A stretch of DNA of 34,995 nucleotides from Rubrobacteraceae bacterium (GTDB taxonomy: Bacteria; Actinomycetota; Rubrobacteria; Rubrobacterales; Rubrobacteraceae). The notes below the pieces were generated by a model that worked only from the letters and a program-made list of their open reading frames with translations, was not told the DNA's origin and searched no databases. A program made the position numbers and the translations under genes. The stretch lies in NCBI GenBank assembly GCA_030448125.1, contig JAUJNO010000004.1, positions 260,769 to 295,763 of the forward strand. The letters run 5' to 3'. Shown here in pieces: positions 26,160 to 34,059 of this stretch (the stretch's first letter is position 1; each line of letters opens with the position of its first letter).

Positions 26160-26286
26160 CTGTGTCATACCAGTTCCTGGTGCTCTTGCTGCAGGCGTTG
26201 GGGGTAGCCTCACCGCGGTCGAAGAAGGTGTAGGCGGCTTTGACGGCGTAGAGCCGGGGGACGCTGTGGCCGGGGTTCTCGGCCAT
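26160..26286 (-). mobile_element. IS4-like transposase N-terminal remnant
   Basis: The minus strand from 26286 reads AENPGHSVPRLYAVKAAYTF then FDRGEATPNA. This matches the N-terminal DNA-binding region of IS4/Tn5-type transposases, where a P-x-x-S-x-P...A-x-KAAYRFF-x-N/R-x-x-xTP pattern is usual. The frame then fails and no catalytic domain is visible. Confidence 0.5.
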
Positions 26287-26419
26287 CGCCGATGCGATAG
26301 ACTACGCTCGCTGGCATCGTCCAGGGAAGCTCCGGCGAAATGCAGTTGTGCCCACGTTAGTAGGATATTGAGGATGAAGCGTATTAATCATCGGGCCGCT
26401 CCAACCCACCAGCGAAGAT

Positions 26420-28455
26420 TTGGGTAACGACAAAGTAAATATCGCCAGGGTCAGAGACGAGTCCCGGACCAGCGCGACGCCGACGGTGGACGAGTACAGC
26501 CGCGACCTGACGTGTATGGCGAAAGAAGGGAAACTCGACCCCGTCATCGGGCGGGCCGAAGAAGTCGAAACCATCATCGAGATCCTCTCCAGGAGAACCA
26601 AGAACAACCCCGTGCTCATAGGGGATCCCGGCGTCGGCAAGACGGCCATCGTCGAGGGGGCTTGCCCAATGGATCGTCAACGGCGAGGTCCCGGATACGC
26701 TTGCCGATAAGCGCGTCCTCGCGCTGGACCTGTCGGGAATGGTCGCGGGGACGCAGTATCGCGGGGAGTTCGAGGCGCGCCTCAAGAAAGTCATAGAGGA
26801 GGTCCGGGAGAACCCGGATGACCAGATAGTCTTCCTCGATGAGATGCATACCGTGGTTGGAGCCGGCGCGGTAGAGGGCTCGATGGATGCCTCCAACATG
26901 CTCAAGCCCGCCCTGGCATACGGCGAGATGCGTCTCGTGGGCGCGACCACGGTAGACGAATACCGCAAGAACATAGAGAAGGACGCGGCGCTGGAACGCC
27001 GCTTGCAGCCGGTCCTTATCGGTGAGCCCTCCGTTGACGAGGCTATCGAGATCCTGCGCGGCCTCAAGGACCGCTACGAAGCGCACCACCGCGTCAAGAT
27101 CACCGAAGAGGCAATCGTCGCCGCCGAGCTCTCCGACCGCTACGTTACCGCCCGCTTCCTCCCTGATAAGGCTATCGACCTGATGGACCTGGCGTCGGCG
27201 AGGGTGCGCCTGCGCGCGAAGACCAAACCCGGGGACACGAAAGCCCTGGAAGCGGAGTTGAGGATTCTTCAGACGGAGAGGGATCACGTGGTCGCTGCCG
27301 AGGAATTCGGGAAGACGCAGGAACCCAAGGAGAAAGTGGCCGGACTGCCCGAGCCGTTCGAGGAATCCGGCGGCGATCGTCGCCCGACGGTGGGGGAGGT
27401 GACGGCCGAGGACATCGCCGAGGTCGTCTCTCGGGCCACCGGCATCCCGGTGAGCCAGCTCACCGAGGAGGAGCGCGAGCGCCTGCTGCGCCTGGAAGGC
27501 CAGCTTCACGAGCGCATCGTCGGCCAGGAAGAGGCCGTCGAGGCGGTGGCCGAAGCCATAAGACGCGCCCGCGCCGGGCTCTCCGACCCGAACAGGCCCA
27601 TCGGCAGCTTCCTGTTCCTTGGTCCCACCGGCGTCGGCAAGACCGAGCTTGCGCGCGCGCTCGCCGACGCTCTCTTCGGGGATGAGGCGGCGACGGTCAG
27701 GATAGACATGTCGGAGTTTCAGGAGAAGCACACGGTGTCGCGGCTCGTCGGCGCGCCTCCGGGATACGTCGGCTACGAGGAGGCCGGGCAGTTGACGGAG
27801 GCCGTGAGACGACGCCCGTATTCGGTGTTGCTGCTCGACGAGATCGAGAAAGCGCACCCGGACGTGTTCAACGTCCTGCTCCAGCTCCTGGACGACGGAC
27901 GGCTCACGGACGCCCAGGGGAGAACCGCGGACTTCAAGAACGCGGTGGTCATCATGACGAGCAACTTCGGGGCGGAGCGCATCAAGGCGCACGCCCTGCT
28001 AAACGAGTCGTTCGAGGATCTCAAGGAGGACATGAACCGGCTACTCAGGAACACCCTGCGGCCCGAGTTCGTGAACCGCATAGACGAGGTGATCCTGTTC
28101 CGCTCCCTGGGCAAGGACCAGATAGCGGAGATAGCGCGCCTCCTCCTCGACCACACCTCCAGACGCCTGAAAGCCCAGGGGTCGGGATCGAGTTCACCGA
28201 CGCCGCCGTGGCAATGATCGCCGAAGAAGGCTTCGACCCCGAGTTCGGCGCCCGTCCCTGCGGCGCACCATCCAGCGCCGGGTGGATAACGTGCTCTCGC
28301 GCATGGTCCTCGACGGTTCACTCCAACGAGGCGATAAGCTGGTTGTCGGCACCGGGGAAGGTAAGCTTGGCTTCGAGATAGTCCACGGAGCGACCGGCGA
28401 GGAGGAAAGGAAGAGTGAGTTGTTGGTAGGAAGGTGGCGGCTAGCCCTCGTTTAG
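26420..28455 (+). pseudogene. clpC: ClpC-type AAA+ chaperone, N-domain missing, frameshifted
   Basis: ATP-driven unfoldase of the Clp/Hsp100 group. The first AAA domain has [20 protein letters not shown], Walker A GDPGVGKT, Walker B IVFLDEMHTVVGAGA and LERRLQPV. The middle region is short, as in ClpC. The second AAA domain has LFLGPTGVGKTELARALA, LLLDEIEKAHPDVFNVLLQL and the C-terminal FGARPLRRTIQRRVDN. Shifts are at 26656-26660 (extra G), 28178-28181 (missing G) and 28256-28258 (missing C). The Clp N-terminal repeat domain is absent: the frame starts only about 35 residues before the first AAA domain. It is therefore a truncated extra copy. Confidence 0.85.
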
Positions 28456-28665
28456 AAGCGCCTCGATCTCTTCGTTCAGCAAAACCAACTCCCAACTCCG
28501 CACCAGTGCTCCGTTCTCGAAAGCACCGAAGCCCTTCACCCGCATCAGCCCAGGATGGTCGGTGACGGATTCGGCGTCCACGATGATGCCTTTGGTGAGG
28601 CGGGCGTACCTGGGGACGTTTTGTTTGAGGCGTATCTTTATCGCTACTCTACTCGCTATTATGGG
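28441..28665 (-). CDS. Small unknown protein (about 75 residues)
   Basis: The end of a longer minus-strand frame reads AIKIRLKQNVPRYARLTKGI then IVDAESVTDHPGLMRVKGFG, AFENGALVRSWELVLLNEEI and EALLNEG. It has the look of a compact beta-rich protein. No ATG, GTG or TTG with a ribosome-binding site is found at the expected place near 28665, so the start is unsure. It overlaps the end of the clpC-like pseudogene convergently. A degenerate partial copy lies at about 28745-28870. Confidence 0.45.
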   Translation of the reverse strand, partial: PIIASRVAIKIRLKQNVPRYARLTKGIIVDAESVTDHPGLMRVKGFGAFENGALVRSWELVLLNEEIEALLNEG

Positions 28666-28744
28666 ATCCGGTTTTGTCCGTTTGCTTACACTCGATCTTT
28701 TCGTACTACAGCGGTTAGCGTAAGTGTTGAAGCCTCCCGGCATG

Positions 28745-28870
28745 AAAACTCCCGTTTCCGCACCAGTGTCGATGCCGACCCGTTCTCGAGACGTGGAGCA
28801 CCGAAGCCCTTCAAGGGCGCCGTCCTCATCAGCCTCGCTCGACCTGACGCTGACGGATTCGGGCGTCATC
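28745..28870 (-). pseudogene. Degenerate partial copy of the 28441-28665 gene
   Basis: Shared stretches with 28500-28585 in the same order include GCACCGAAGCCCTTCA (28518-28533 and 28799-28814), a TCATCAGCC/GCATCAGCC segment, GACGGATTCGG, and CGCACCAGTG with CGTTCTCGA nearby. The copy has insertions and no continuous frame. Confidence 0.4.
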
Positions 28871-28914
28871 TTTGATGCCTGCCCGGCGGCACAAAAAAAA
28901 GTCACCGGTACCAA

Positions 28915-29287
28915 GAGCGAGACGAGGAGGCGAGGGCCGCCTTTCTCTAGCGGTCGACGAGTGCGGCACGCACCTCCGATGAGGACCAGGGTATCTTAAC
29001 GAAACTCTAACGAACGAATCGTTCTTATGCACGCGGTGTCGGGCCCGTTCGAGTCCGTTTGCTGGTATCGAAGGAGGCGCTCATCGTTTTGGGGCCCGCC
29101 GTTTTATGGCTGCTACAGTACTTCGCATAAACAGGGAGACAAAGCGCCGATACAGGGTGGTGAGATCTTCCGAGAGTCGTGCTCGAGGAGTGGCACTCGA
29201 AAGGCCGATAGGATAGGAGGCGATCCTAACGATAACGAACGAATCTTTCTCTTAGTGTCGGAAATTACAGACCGTTCGAGAGTTGAT
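28915..29287 (+). other. Intergenic region upstream of the PQQ island with a repeated dyad
   Basis: No gene is supported. TAACGAACGAATCGTTCT (from about 29010) recurs as TAACGAACGAATCTTTCT (from about 29238). The first contains the near-palindrome GAACGAATCGTTC, so both could be operator sites. Confidence 0.35.
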
Positions 29288-29449
29288 CCCTAACATCATG
29301 AATGTATGCTAATTTGTGAGGTGTTGGGGAAACCGGGAAAGGAGTTCAAGCCGGTGGCGACCACCAAAATAAGAGTTTGCCCCCTAACATGAATGTATGA
29401 TACCTTGTGGGGAGTTGGGGAAAACAGTAAAGGAGGCAAGCTAGTGGCA
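29288..29449 (+). repeat. Tandem duplication of the leader region before the cupredoxin-like gene
   Basis: 29288-29358 and 29381-29449 are similar: both have CCCTAACAT(C)ATGAATGTATG, then TTGTG(A/G)GG.GTTGGGGAAA, then AAAGGAG and a GTGGC start codon. The first copy's frame (GTG 29355 region, MATTKIRVCPLT) ends after 12 codons inside the second copy. The second copy's start belongs to the real gene. Confidence 0.65.
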
Positions 29450-29911
29450 AGGGCCAGAGAGAAGCAGCTATCCGAGGTGGTGAGCGAGCTTGGGCTGGAC
29501 AAGCAAAACAGGGGGACGATAGGTCGCCTGCTCAACCACGGGGGCCTCGGGCAAGTCGAAGAGGGATCCGACGGACGCATGAGCATCCAGGTCCATATTC
29601 CCGAAGATGAGCTGACCTATTCGCCCTCGATCATCGTAATGCCCCATGCGGGCGAACTCGAGATCGAGTTCTTCAACGATGACACGAACACTCACTGCGC
29701 GATGGTGCCGAGCAATGGTGACTACCAATGGATATGGTTGCCGAACTTTTCACGAGGAAAGGTCAACGTCACCCTCGACGGCCCGGGCTATTACTGGTAT
29801 GGCTCCAACGTAGGCAACGATGAAGGCCGGGGCCTGTTGGGGGCGATCGTCGTAGTGGGGGACGTTCCCGAGGAGGCCCGCCTCGACCGCCCGCCCCAGC
29901 CACGGCCATAG
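29444..29911 (+). CDS. Cupredoxin-like protein paired with PQQ dehydrogenase
   Basis: A 155-residue protein from GTG 29444, which follows AAAGGAGG; the open frame back to 29393 is leader sequence. A helical start (AREKQLSEVVSELGLDKQNR) leads to a beta-rich domain: SIIVMPHAGELEIEFFNDDT, NTHCAMVPSNGDYQWIWLPN, KVNVTLDGPGYYWYGSNVGN, and GRGLLGAIVVVGDVPEEARL. This order matches a cupredoxin fold. H84 could be a copper ligand, but the usual C-terminal Cys-His-Met loop is replaced by YYWYGSNVGNDEGRGLL, so type-1 copper is unlikely. There is no signal peptide. The dehydrogenase starts 13 nt downstream, so the two are one operon. Confidence 0.65.
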   Translation: MARAREKQLSEVVSELGLDKQNRGTIGRLLNHGGLGQVEEGSDGRMSIQVHIPEDELTYSPSIIVMPHAGELEIEFFNDDTNTHCAMVPSNGDYQWIWLPNFSRGKVNVTLDGPGYYWYGSNVGNDEGRGLLGAIVVVGDVPEEARLDRPPQPRP

Positions 29912-29924
29912 ATAGGAGAATCAG

Positions 29925-31618
29925 TTGACGCAGGAATACATAGACGCACCGCCTCCCGTCAATCTCGGGAATTTGAGCTCCGAGGTCGGGAATGCGCCGC
30001 CGGTGGCGAAGGACGTCACGTACGAGCGCATCCTCGAAGCCCGCACGGAGGAGCCGCATAACTGGATCACCTACTACGGCGCCTACGACGGGCAGCGGTA
30101 CAGCCTGCTGGACCAGATCAACACGGAGAACGTCAAGCGCCTCGCTCCCGCGTGGGTGTTCCAAGCCGGCTCGCAGGGCCCTCACGCGGGTCCCTCGACG
30201 TACGCGTTCGAGGCCGCCCCGCTCATCGTGGACGGCGTCATGTTCGCCTCGGGCTGGGATGGCTTTGTCTGGGCCATCGACGCCAAGACGGGGCGGCTAC
30301 TGTGGCAATACAAGCATGCGATCCCGTTCGATATCTCGCTGTGCTGCGGCAACGTGAACCGCGGGGTCGCCGTGGCGGAGGGGAAGGTCTTCCTCGCCAC
30401 CCTGAACGCCCACGTGGTCGCGCTCGACGCCGAAAGCGGCGAGATGATCTGGGACACCATACACGGTGACGTGCGGGCCGCTGAGAGCGCCACGGTCGCT
30501 CCCCTCGTCGTGAAGGACATGGTTATCGTAGGGAGCTCCGGCGGGGAGTTCGGGGTGCGCGGCCACCTCGACGCCTACGACATCGACACCGGAGAGCGCG
30601 TCTGGCGCTGCTACACGATCCCGAAGCCCGGCGAGCCCGGGTCGGAGACCTGGCCGGAGGAAGGCGAGGCCTGGCAGCGGGGCGGCGGAAACTGCTGGGT
30701 CACGGGCACCTACGACCCGGAGCTGAACCTCCTGTACTGGGGGACCGGCAACCCGGCGCCCGACTTCGACGGAGAAGTCCGCGAGGGCGACAACCTCTTC
30801 ACCGACTGCGTCGTCGCCGTGAACGCCGACACCGGCGAGAAGGTGTGGCACTACCAGTTCACTCCGCACGACTTGTGGGACTACGACAGCAATATGGAGA
30901 GTATCCTCTTCGAGCAGGACGGGCGCAAGCTGCTGGCGCACTTCGACAAGAACGGGTACTTCTTCGTCCTGGATCGCACGAACGGCGAGCTGGTCCGGGT
31001 AACACCCTTCGTCGACCGTATCACCTGGGGCGAGATCGACGCCGAAGGCAACGTAACGCCCAGGATATACCCCGAGAAAGAGGGGGAAGAGGTCCACTTT
31101 TACCCGGGGCCGGCCGGGGCCAAGGAATGGACGCACGCGGCCTACAACCCGGAGACTGAGCTCTTCTACTGCCCGGTGCAGAACACCGGTGCGACGATCG
31201 CGCGGCGGCGCAGGGAGTTCAAGGAGGGCATGCCCTACTGGGGAGCGCACGTCATCGTGGACGTCGAGGGCATGAGCGGGGCCGTGACCGCCTTCAGTGC
31301 GTCCACGGGCGAGGAGGTCTGGAGGTGGCAAAGCGATCTTCCGGTGTGTGCGTCGGTGCTCACCACGGCCGGCGGCCTCGTGTTCTTCGGTATGCCCTCG
31401 GGTGAGTTCATCGCAATAGATGCGCGCACCGGGGAACATTTGTGGAAGTTCCAGTGCGGAAGCGGCCACCACAGCAGCCCAACGACCTACAGCATTGACG
31501 GAAGGCAGTACATAGCCGTACCGGTCGGCTGGGGCGCTTGGGTCGAAGGGTTCCTACCCGGGCTGATGGGGGGCCCCACGGATCCACTATCTTCGTTTTC
31601 GCGCTGCCGGAGGAATAA
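29925..31618 (+). CDS. PQQ-dependent alcohol dehydrogenase, lanthanide-type motif
   Basis: Eight-bladed propeller quinoprotein of the methanol/ethanol dehydrogenase family. Key residues are the vicinal cysteines C140-C141 (SLCCGNVNRG), E187 (AAESATVAP), N276 (YWGTGNPAP), catalytic D319 and, two residues on, D321 (TPHDLWDYDSN). The extra Asp is typical of lanthanide-using XoxF/PedH enzymes and absent from calcium types. TTG 29925 follows TAGGAGAA. Near 31574-31577 one C is missing: the corrected frame ends HGSTIFVFALPEE at TAA 31618 (about 564 residues), whereas the raw frame runs on to 31784. No signal peptide is visible although such enzymes usually act outside the membrane. No cytochrome domain is attached. 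Confidence 0.92.
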
Positions 31619-31628
31619 GCACCGTTGT

Positions 31629-31666
31629 CTGGTACGCCGGGTGGCGTACGCCACCCGGCGTACCAG
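31629..31666. promoter_or_regulatory. 38-bp perfect palindrome between dehydrogenase and pqqA
   Basis: Positions 31629-31647 are exactly complementary to 31648-31666 with no loop. The outer half starts CTGGTACGCCGGGTGG. It lies 10 nt after the corrected dehydrogenase stop and about 150 nt before pqqA. It could be a terminator stem, an mRNA processing or stability element, or a binding site. Confidence 0.7.
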
Positions 31667-31813
31667 GAGGAACGTCTCCGGTTCGTGGGGAGTGGCCCCG
31701 GAGCCATGGTTGCCTGATACACTGGGGACGATGGAAATGATCATGGGGCAGGGTCGGTCAGGACACGACGAGCCTGCACAATGAAGTCTTTATGAAAGGA
31801 GGAGGTGATAGCC

Positions 31814-31909
31814 GTGGAACTCCAAAAGTGGGAGACCCCCGAGTTCGAGGAGATCGGGACCAGCGCTGAGGTGACTGCGTACGCCGGTATCTGGCCGGAC
31901 TCGGAATAA
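31814..31909 (+). CDS. pqqA: PqqA, precursor peptide of PQQ
   Basis: A 31-residue peptide, missed by length-limited gene calling. It reads MELQKWETPEFEEIGTSAEV, then TAYAGIWPDSE. The Glu and Tyr that are joined and become PQQ sit in E-V-T-A-Y with the usual three-residue spacing, and the N-terminal W-x-x-PEFEEI is typical. GTG 31814 has a near-perfect ribosome-binding site, AAAGGAGGAGGTGAT. It is followed by a strong hairpin and then pqqB. Confidence 0.93.
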   Translation: MELQKWETPEFEEIGTSAEVTAYAGIWPDSE

Positions 31910-31929
31910 GCGGATAATAGGCGGACAAG

Positions 31930-31959
31930 AAGGCGCCGGGCTGAATGGTCCGGCGCCTT
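31930..31959 (+). terminator. Hairpin between pqqA and pqqB
   Basis: AAGGCGCCGG (31930-31939) pairs perfectly with CCGGCGCCTT (31950-31959) around a 10-nt loop, followed by GTTTG. As in other pqq operons, a partial terminator here would let pqqA be made in excess over pqqB-E (family knowledge plus inference). Confidence 0.7.
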
Positions 31960-32016
31960 GTTTGCCTCCCCATCTTGCCGTGGGGCGATTCCGGCTGGGG
32001 AGAATGATTGAGGTAA

Positions 32017-32940
32017 ATGGATGTAAACGGATGGAGGATGGGTGTGTGGGTGCGTGTGCTCGGAGCGGCAGCGGGAGGAGGGTTTCCGCAGTGGAACTGC
32101 GGTTGCCCTCAGTGTCGGGCCGTGCGCGACGGCTCGCGGCCCTGCCGTTCGCGCACCCAGTCGTCGGTCGCGGTGAGCGCCGACTACCGGCGATGGTTCC
32201 TGCTCAACGCTTCACCCGACATTCGTGCTCAGATCGAGTCCTTCCCGGCCCTGCACCCACGGGGGGTCAGGGATTCTCCGCTGCAGGCCGTGCTGCTCAC
32301 CGACGCCGAGCTAGATCACACCCTCGGTCTGCTGCTGCTGCGAGAGGCTGGTGACCTCGAGGTACATGCCACCGCGGCAGTTCACGAGACGCTCTGCACA
32401 GGCACATCACTGCTCCAGACGCTCGGCGCCTACACTCATGTCGAGTGGCGGCCGGTCGCTACAGGGATAGAGGTATCGCTGGCGGATGGTTTGTCCTACC
32501 GGGCCTTCCGCGTTCCCACGAATAAGCGGGCGCGTTTCGAGACCGGGGAGGGGGAAGAGGGTGTCGTGGTGGGGTACCGAATCACCGACGGACACACCGG
32601 CCGGGCCCTGGTGTACCTACCGGGCGCACAGGAATTGACGGCATCGGTGCGTGCTCACCTGGAAGGCTGTACATGCCTGCTCTTTGACGGGACCTGCTGG
32701 CAGGACGACGAACTGATCCGGCTCGGCATCGCCGGTAAGACGTCGCGCGAGATGGGACACCTACCGATCGACGGTGCCGATGGTAGCCTGGAGCAGTTGG
32801 CCCCGCTCCCCATCGAGCGCAAAATCTATATCCATATCAACAATACCAACCCCATCCTGCTCGAGGACGCGCCCGAGCGGCGCATCGTCGAGGAGCACGG
32901 CCTGGAAGTGGCCGCGGATGGGCTAGAACTGGAGATCTGA
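32017..32940 (+). CDS. pqqB: PqqB, PQQ biosynthesis protein
   Basis: Metallo-beta-lactamase-fold protein of the PQQ pathway, proposed to hydroxylate the Tyr-derived part of the precursor. Conserved parts are [69 protein letters not shown] (the altered metal motif), [19 protein letters not shown] and [20 protein letters not shown]. About 300 residues is normal. The start could be ATG 32017 or GTG 32044; the latter has GGAGG (32033-32037) at good spacing and gives the usual short N-terminus. pqqC follows after 2 nt. Confidence 0.95.
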   Translation: MDVNGWRMGVWVRVLGAAAGGGFPQWNCGCPQCRAVRDGSRPCRSRTQSSVAVSADYRRWFLLNASPDIRAQIESFPALHPRGVRDSPLQAVLLTDAELDHTLGLLLLREAGDLEVHATAAVHETLCTGTSLLQTLGAYTHVEWRPVATGIEVSLADGLSYRAFRVPTNKRARFETGEGEEGVVVGYRITDGHTGRALVYLPGAQELTASVRAHLEGCTCLLFDGTCWQDDELIRLGIAGKTSREMGHLPIDGADGSLEQLAPLPIERKIYIHINNTNPILLEDAPERRIVEEHGLEVAADGLELEI

Positions 32941-32942
32941 AG

Positions 32943-33650
32943 TTGGTGGTATCCGACACTGAGGGCTTCATCGGAGCCCTGCGCGCTCAGTCGCAGCGCT
33001 ACCACAGCCGGCATCCGTTCCACGCGATGATGAACGAGGGACGCCTGAGCCGCCGGCAGATCCAGGGCTGGGTGGCCAACCGCTTCTACTACCAGGAGAA
33101 CATCCCACGTAAGGACGCCGCTATCCTCGCCAACTGCCCCGACCGTGAGGTACGCCGACGCTGGATCCGGCGCATCCACGACCATGACGGAACAGCGGAC
33201 GGGGAGGGGGGCATCGAGGCCTGGCTGCGCCTGGGCGAGGCTGCGGGACTGACGCGGGAGGAGATGTGGGACGAGCGGCACGTCGTGCCCGGGGTGCGGT
33301 TCGCCGTCGATGCCTACGTCACCTTCGCCCGCACCCGCCCGTGGGTCGAGGCGGTGGCCTCCTCGCTGACCGAGCTATTTGCGCCGGATCTGATGGCAGA
33401 GCGCCTGGCCGCGTTCGAGCGCTTCTACACCTGGATCGACCCCGCTGGGCTGGCCTATTTCCGCGCCCGCCTTACGCAGGCCCCGCGCGACTCGGAGCAC
33501 GCTCTGGAGGTGGTGATGGAGCACTGCCGGACACCGGATGAGCAGGCGCGGGCTGTGGCGGCGCTATCCTTCAAATCTGACGTGCTATGGAGTATGTTGG
33601 ACGCTATCGACAGGGCCTATCCGGGCAGCTCTCAACAGGGGAATGCTTGA
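32943..33650 (+). CDS. pqqC: PqqC, pyrroloquinoline-quinone synthase
   Basis: Cofactor-free oxidase that performs the final ring closure and oxidation to PQQ. Conserved blocks are [64 protein letters not shown] (H81), [20 protein letters not shown] and [19 protein letters not shown]. At the place where many family members have FAPxIH, this one has FAPDLM (M151), so an active-site His may be replaced. TTG 32943 starts 2 nt after the pqqB stop, so the two are translationally linked. Length (235) is normal for an unfused PqqC. Confidence 0.95.
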   Translation: MVVSDTEGFIGALRAQSQRYHSRHPFHAMMNEGRLSRRQIQGWVANRFYYQENIPRKDAAILANCPDREVRRRWIRRIHDHDGTADGEGGIEAWLRLGEAAGLTREEMWDERHVVPGVRFAVDAYVTFARTRPWVEAVASSLTELFAPDLMAERLAAFERFYTWIDPAGLAYFRARLTQAPRDSEHALEVVMEHCRTPDEQARAVAALSFKSDVLWSMLDAIDRAYPGSSQQGNA

Positions 33651-33710
33651 TTACCTCCACTGGACCATCGTATTCCGGGCATTAGATGTGCCACTCGACT
33701 TCAGAATGTA

Positions 33711-33740
33711 TTGAGTCAGTTTTCGAAGGTGCGCTACACT
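33711..33740 (+). promoter_or_regulatory. Possible promoter before pqqD
   Basis: TTGAGT (33711-33716) and TACACT (33735-33740) with an 18-bp spacer, 38 bp before the pqqD ATG, in a 127-bp gap after pqqC. It may give pqqDE their own transcript. Confidence 0.45.
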
Positions 33741-33777
33741 TGGCGGACGTGGGGAACAAGATGGCGCAGGAGGAGAC

Positions 33778-34059
33778 ATGAACGTTGCGATACTATCTAC
33801 GAATCGACCTCGTCTGGCGCGACGGGTCCGACTGGAGTGGGACCCCGTGCGGGAACAGCACATGCTGCTGGAACCGGAGGGAGTGCTGGTCCTGAATCAA
33901 ACAGGCGCAACCATCCTGGGCCTGTGCGATGGGGAGCGGACGGTCGTCGAGATCGTGGAGGAGCTGCGCGGACAGTATAACCGCGTGGCCGGCGACGAGG
34001 TGCGGGATTTCCTTTCTCGACTCGTTGCTAAGCGATTGGTGGAGCTTGGCGATGAATAG
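33778..34059 (+). CDS. pqqD: PqqD, PqqA-binding chaperone
   Basis: A 93-residue RiPP-recognition protein that binds PqqA and delivers it to PqqE. Typical blocks are RPRLARRVRLEWDPVREQHM, LLEPEGVLVLNQTGATILGL and CDGERTVVEIVEELRGQYNR, the winged-helix part. ATG 33778 follows GCAGGAGGAGAC, a strong ribosome-binding site. Its stop overlaps the pqqE start by 8 nt (34052-34059). It is separate rather than fused to PqqC as in some bacteria. Confidence 0.93.
   Translation: MNVAILSTNRPRLARRVRLEWDPVREQHMLLEPEGVLVLNQTGATILGLCDGERTVVEIVEELRGQYNRVAGDEVRDFLSRLVAKRLVELGDE

Noticed and set aside
26616..27992. 458-codon minus-strand frame under the clpC-like gene
   Set aside because: Antisense shadow of the AAA+ domains; composition mirrors the real gene.
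29049..29060. Possible second attachment site (GTTCGAGTCC) matching the tRNA T-loop
   Set aside because: Only about 10 bases match and it is 25 kb away; expected by chance.
30297..31472. 391-codon minus-strand open frame under the dehydrogenase
   Set aside because: Antisense shadow of a conserved gene; no motifs and no ribosome-binding site.
31619..31784. C-terminal extension of the PQQ dehydrogenase in the raw frame
   Set aside because: It translates through the palindrome with Arg-rich sequence; the shifted frame ends in the family-typical FVFALPEE at 31618.
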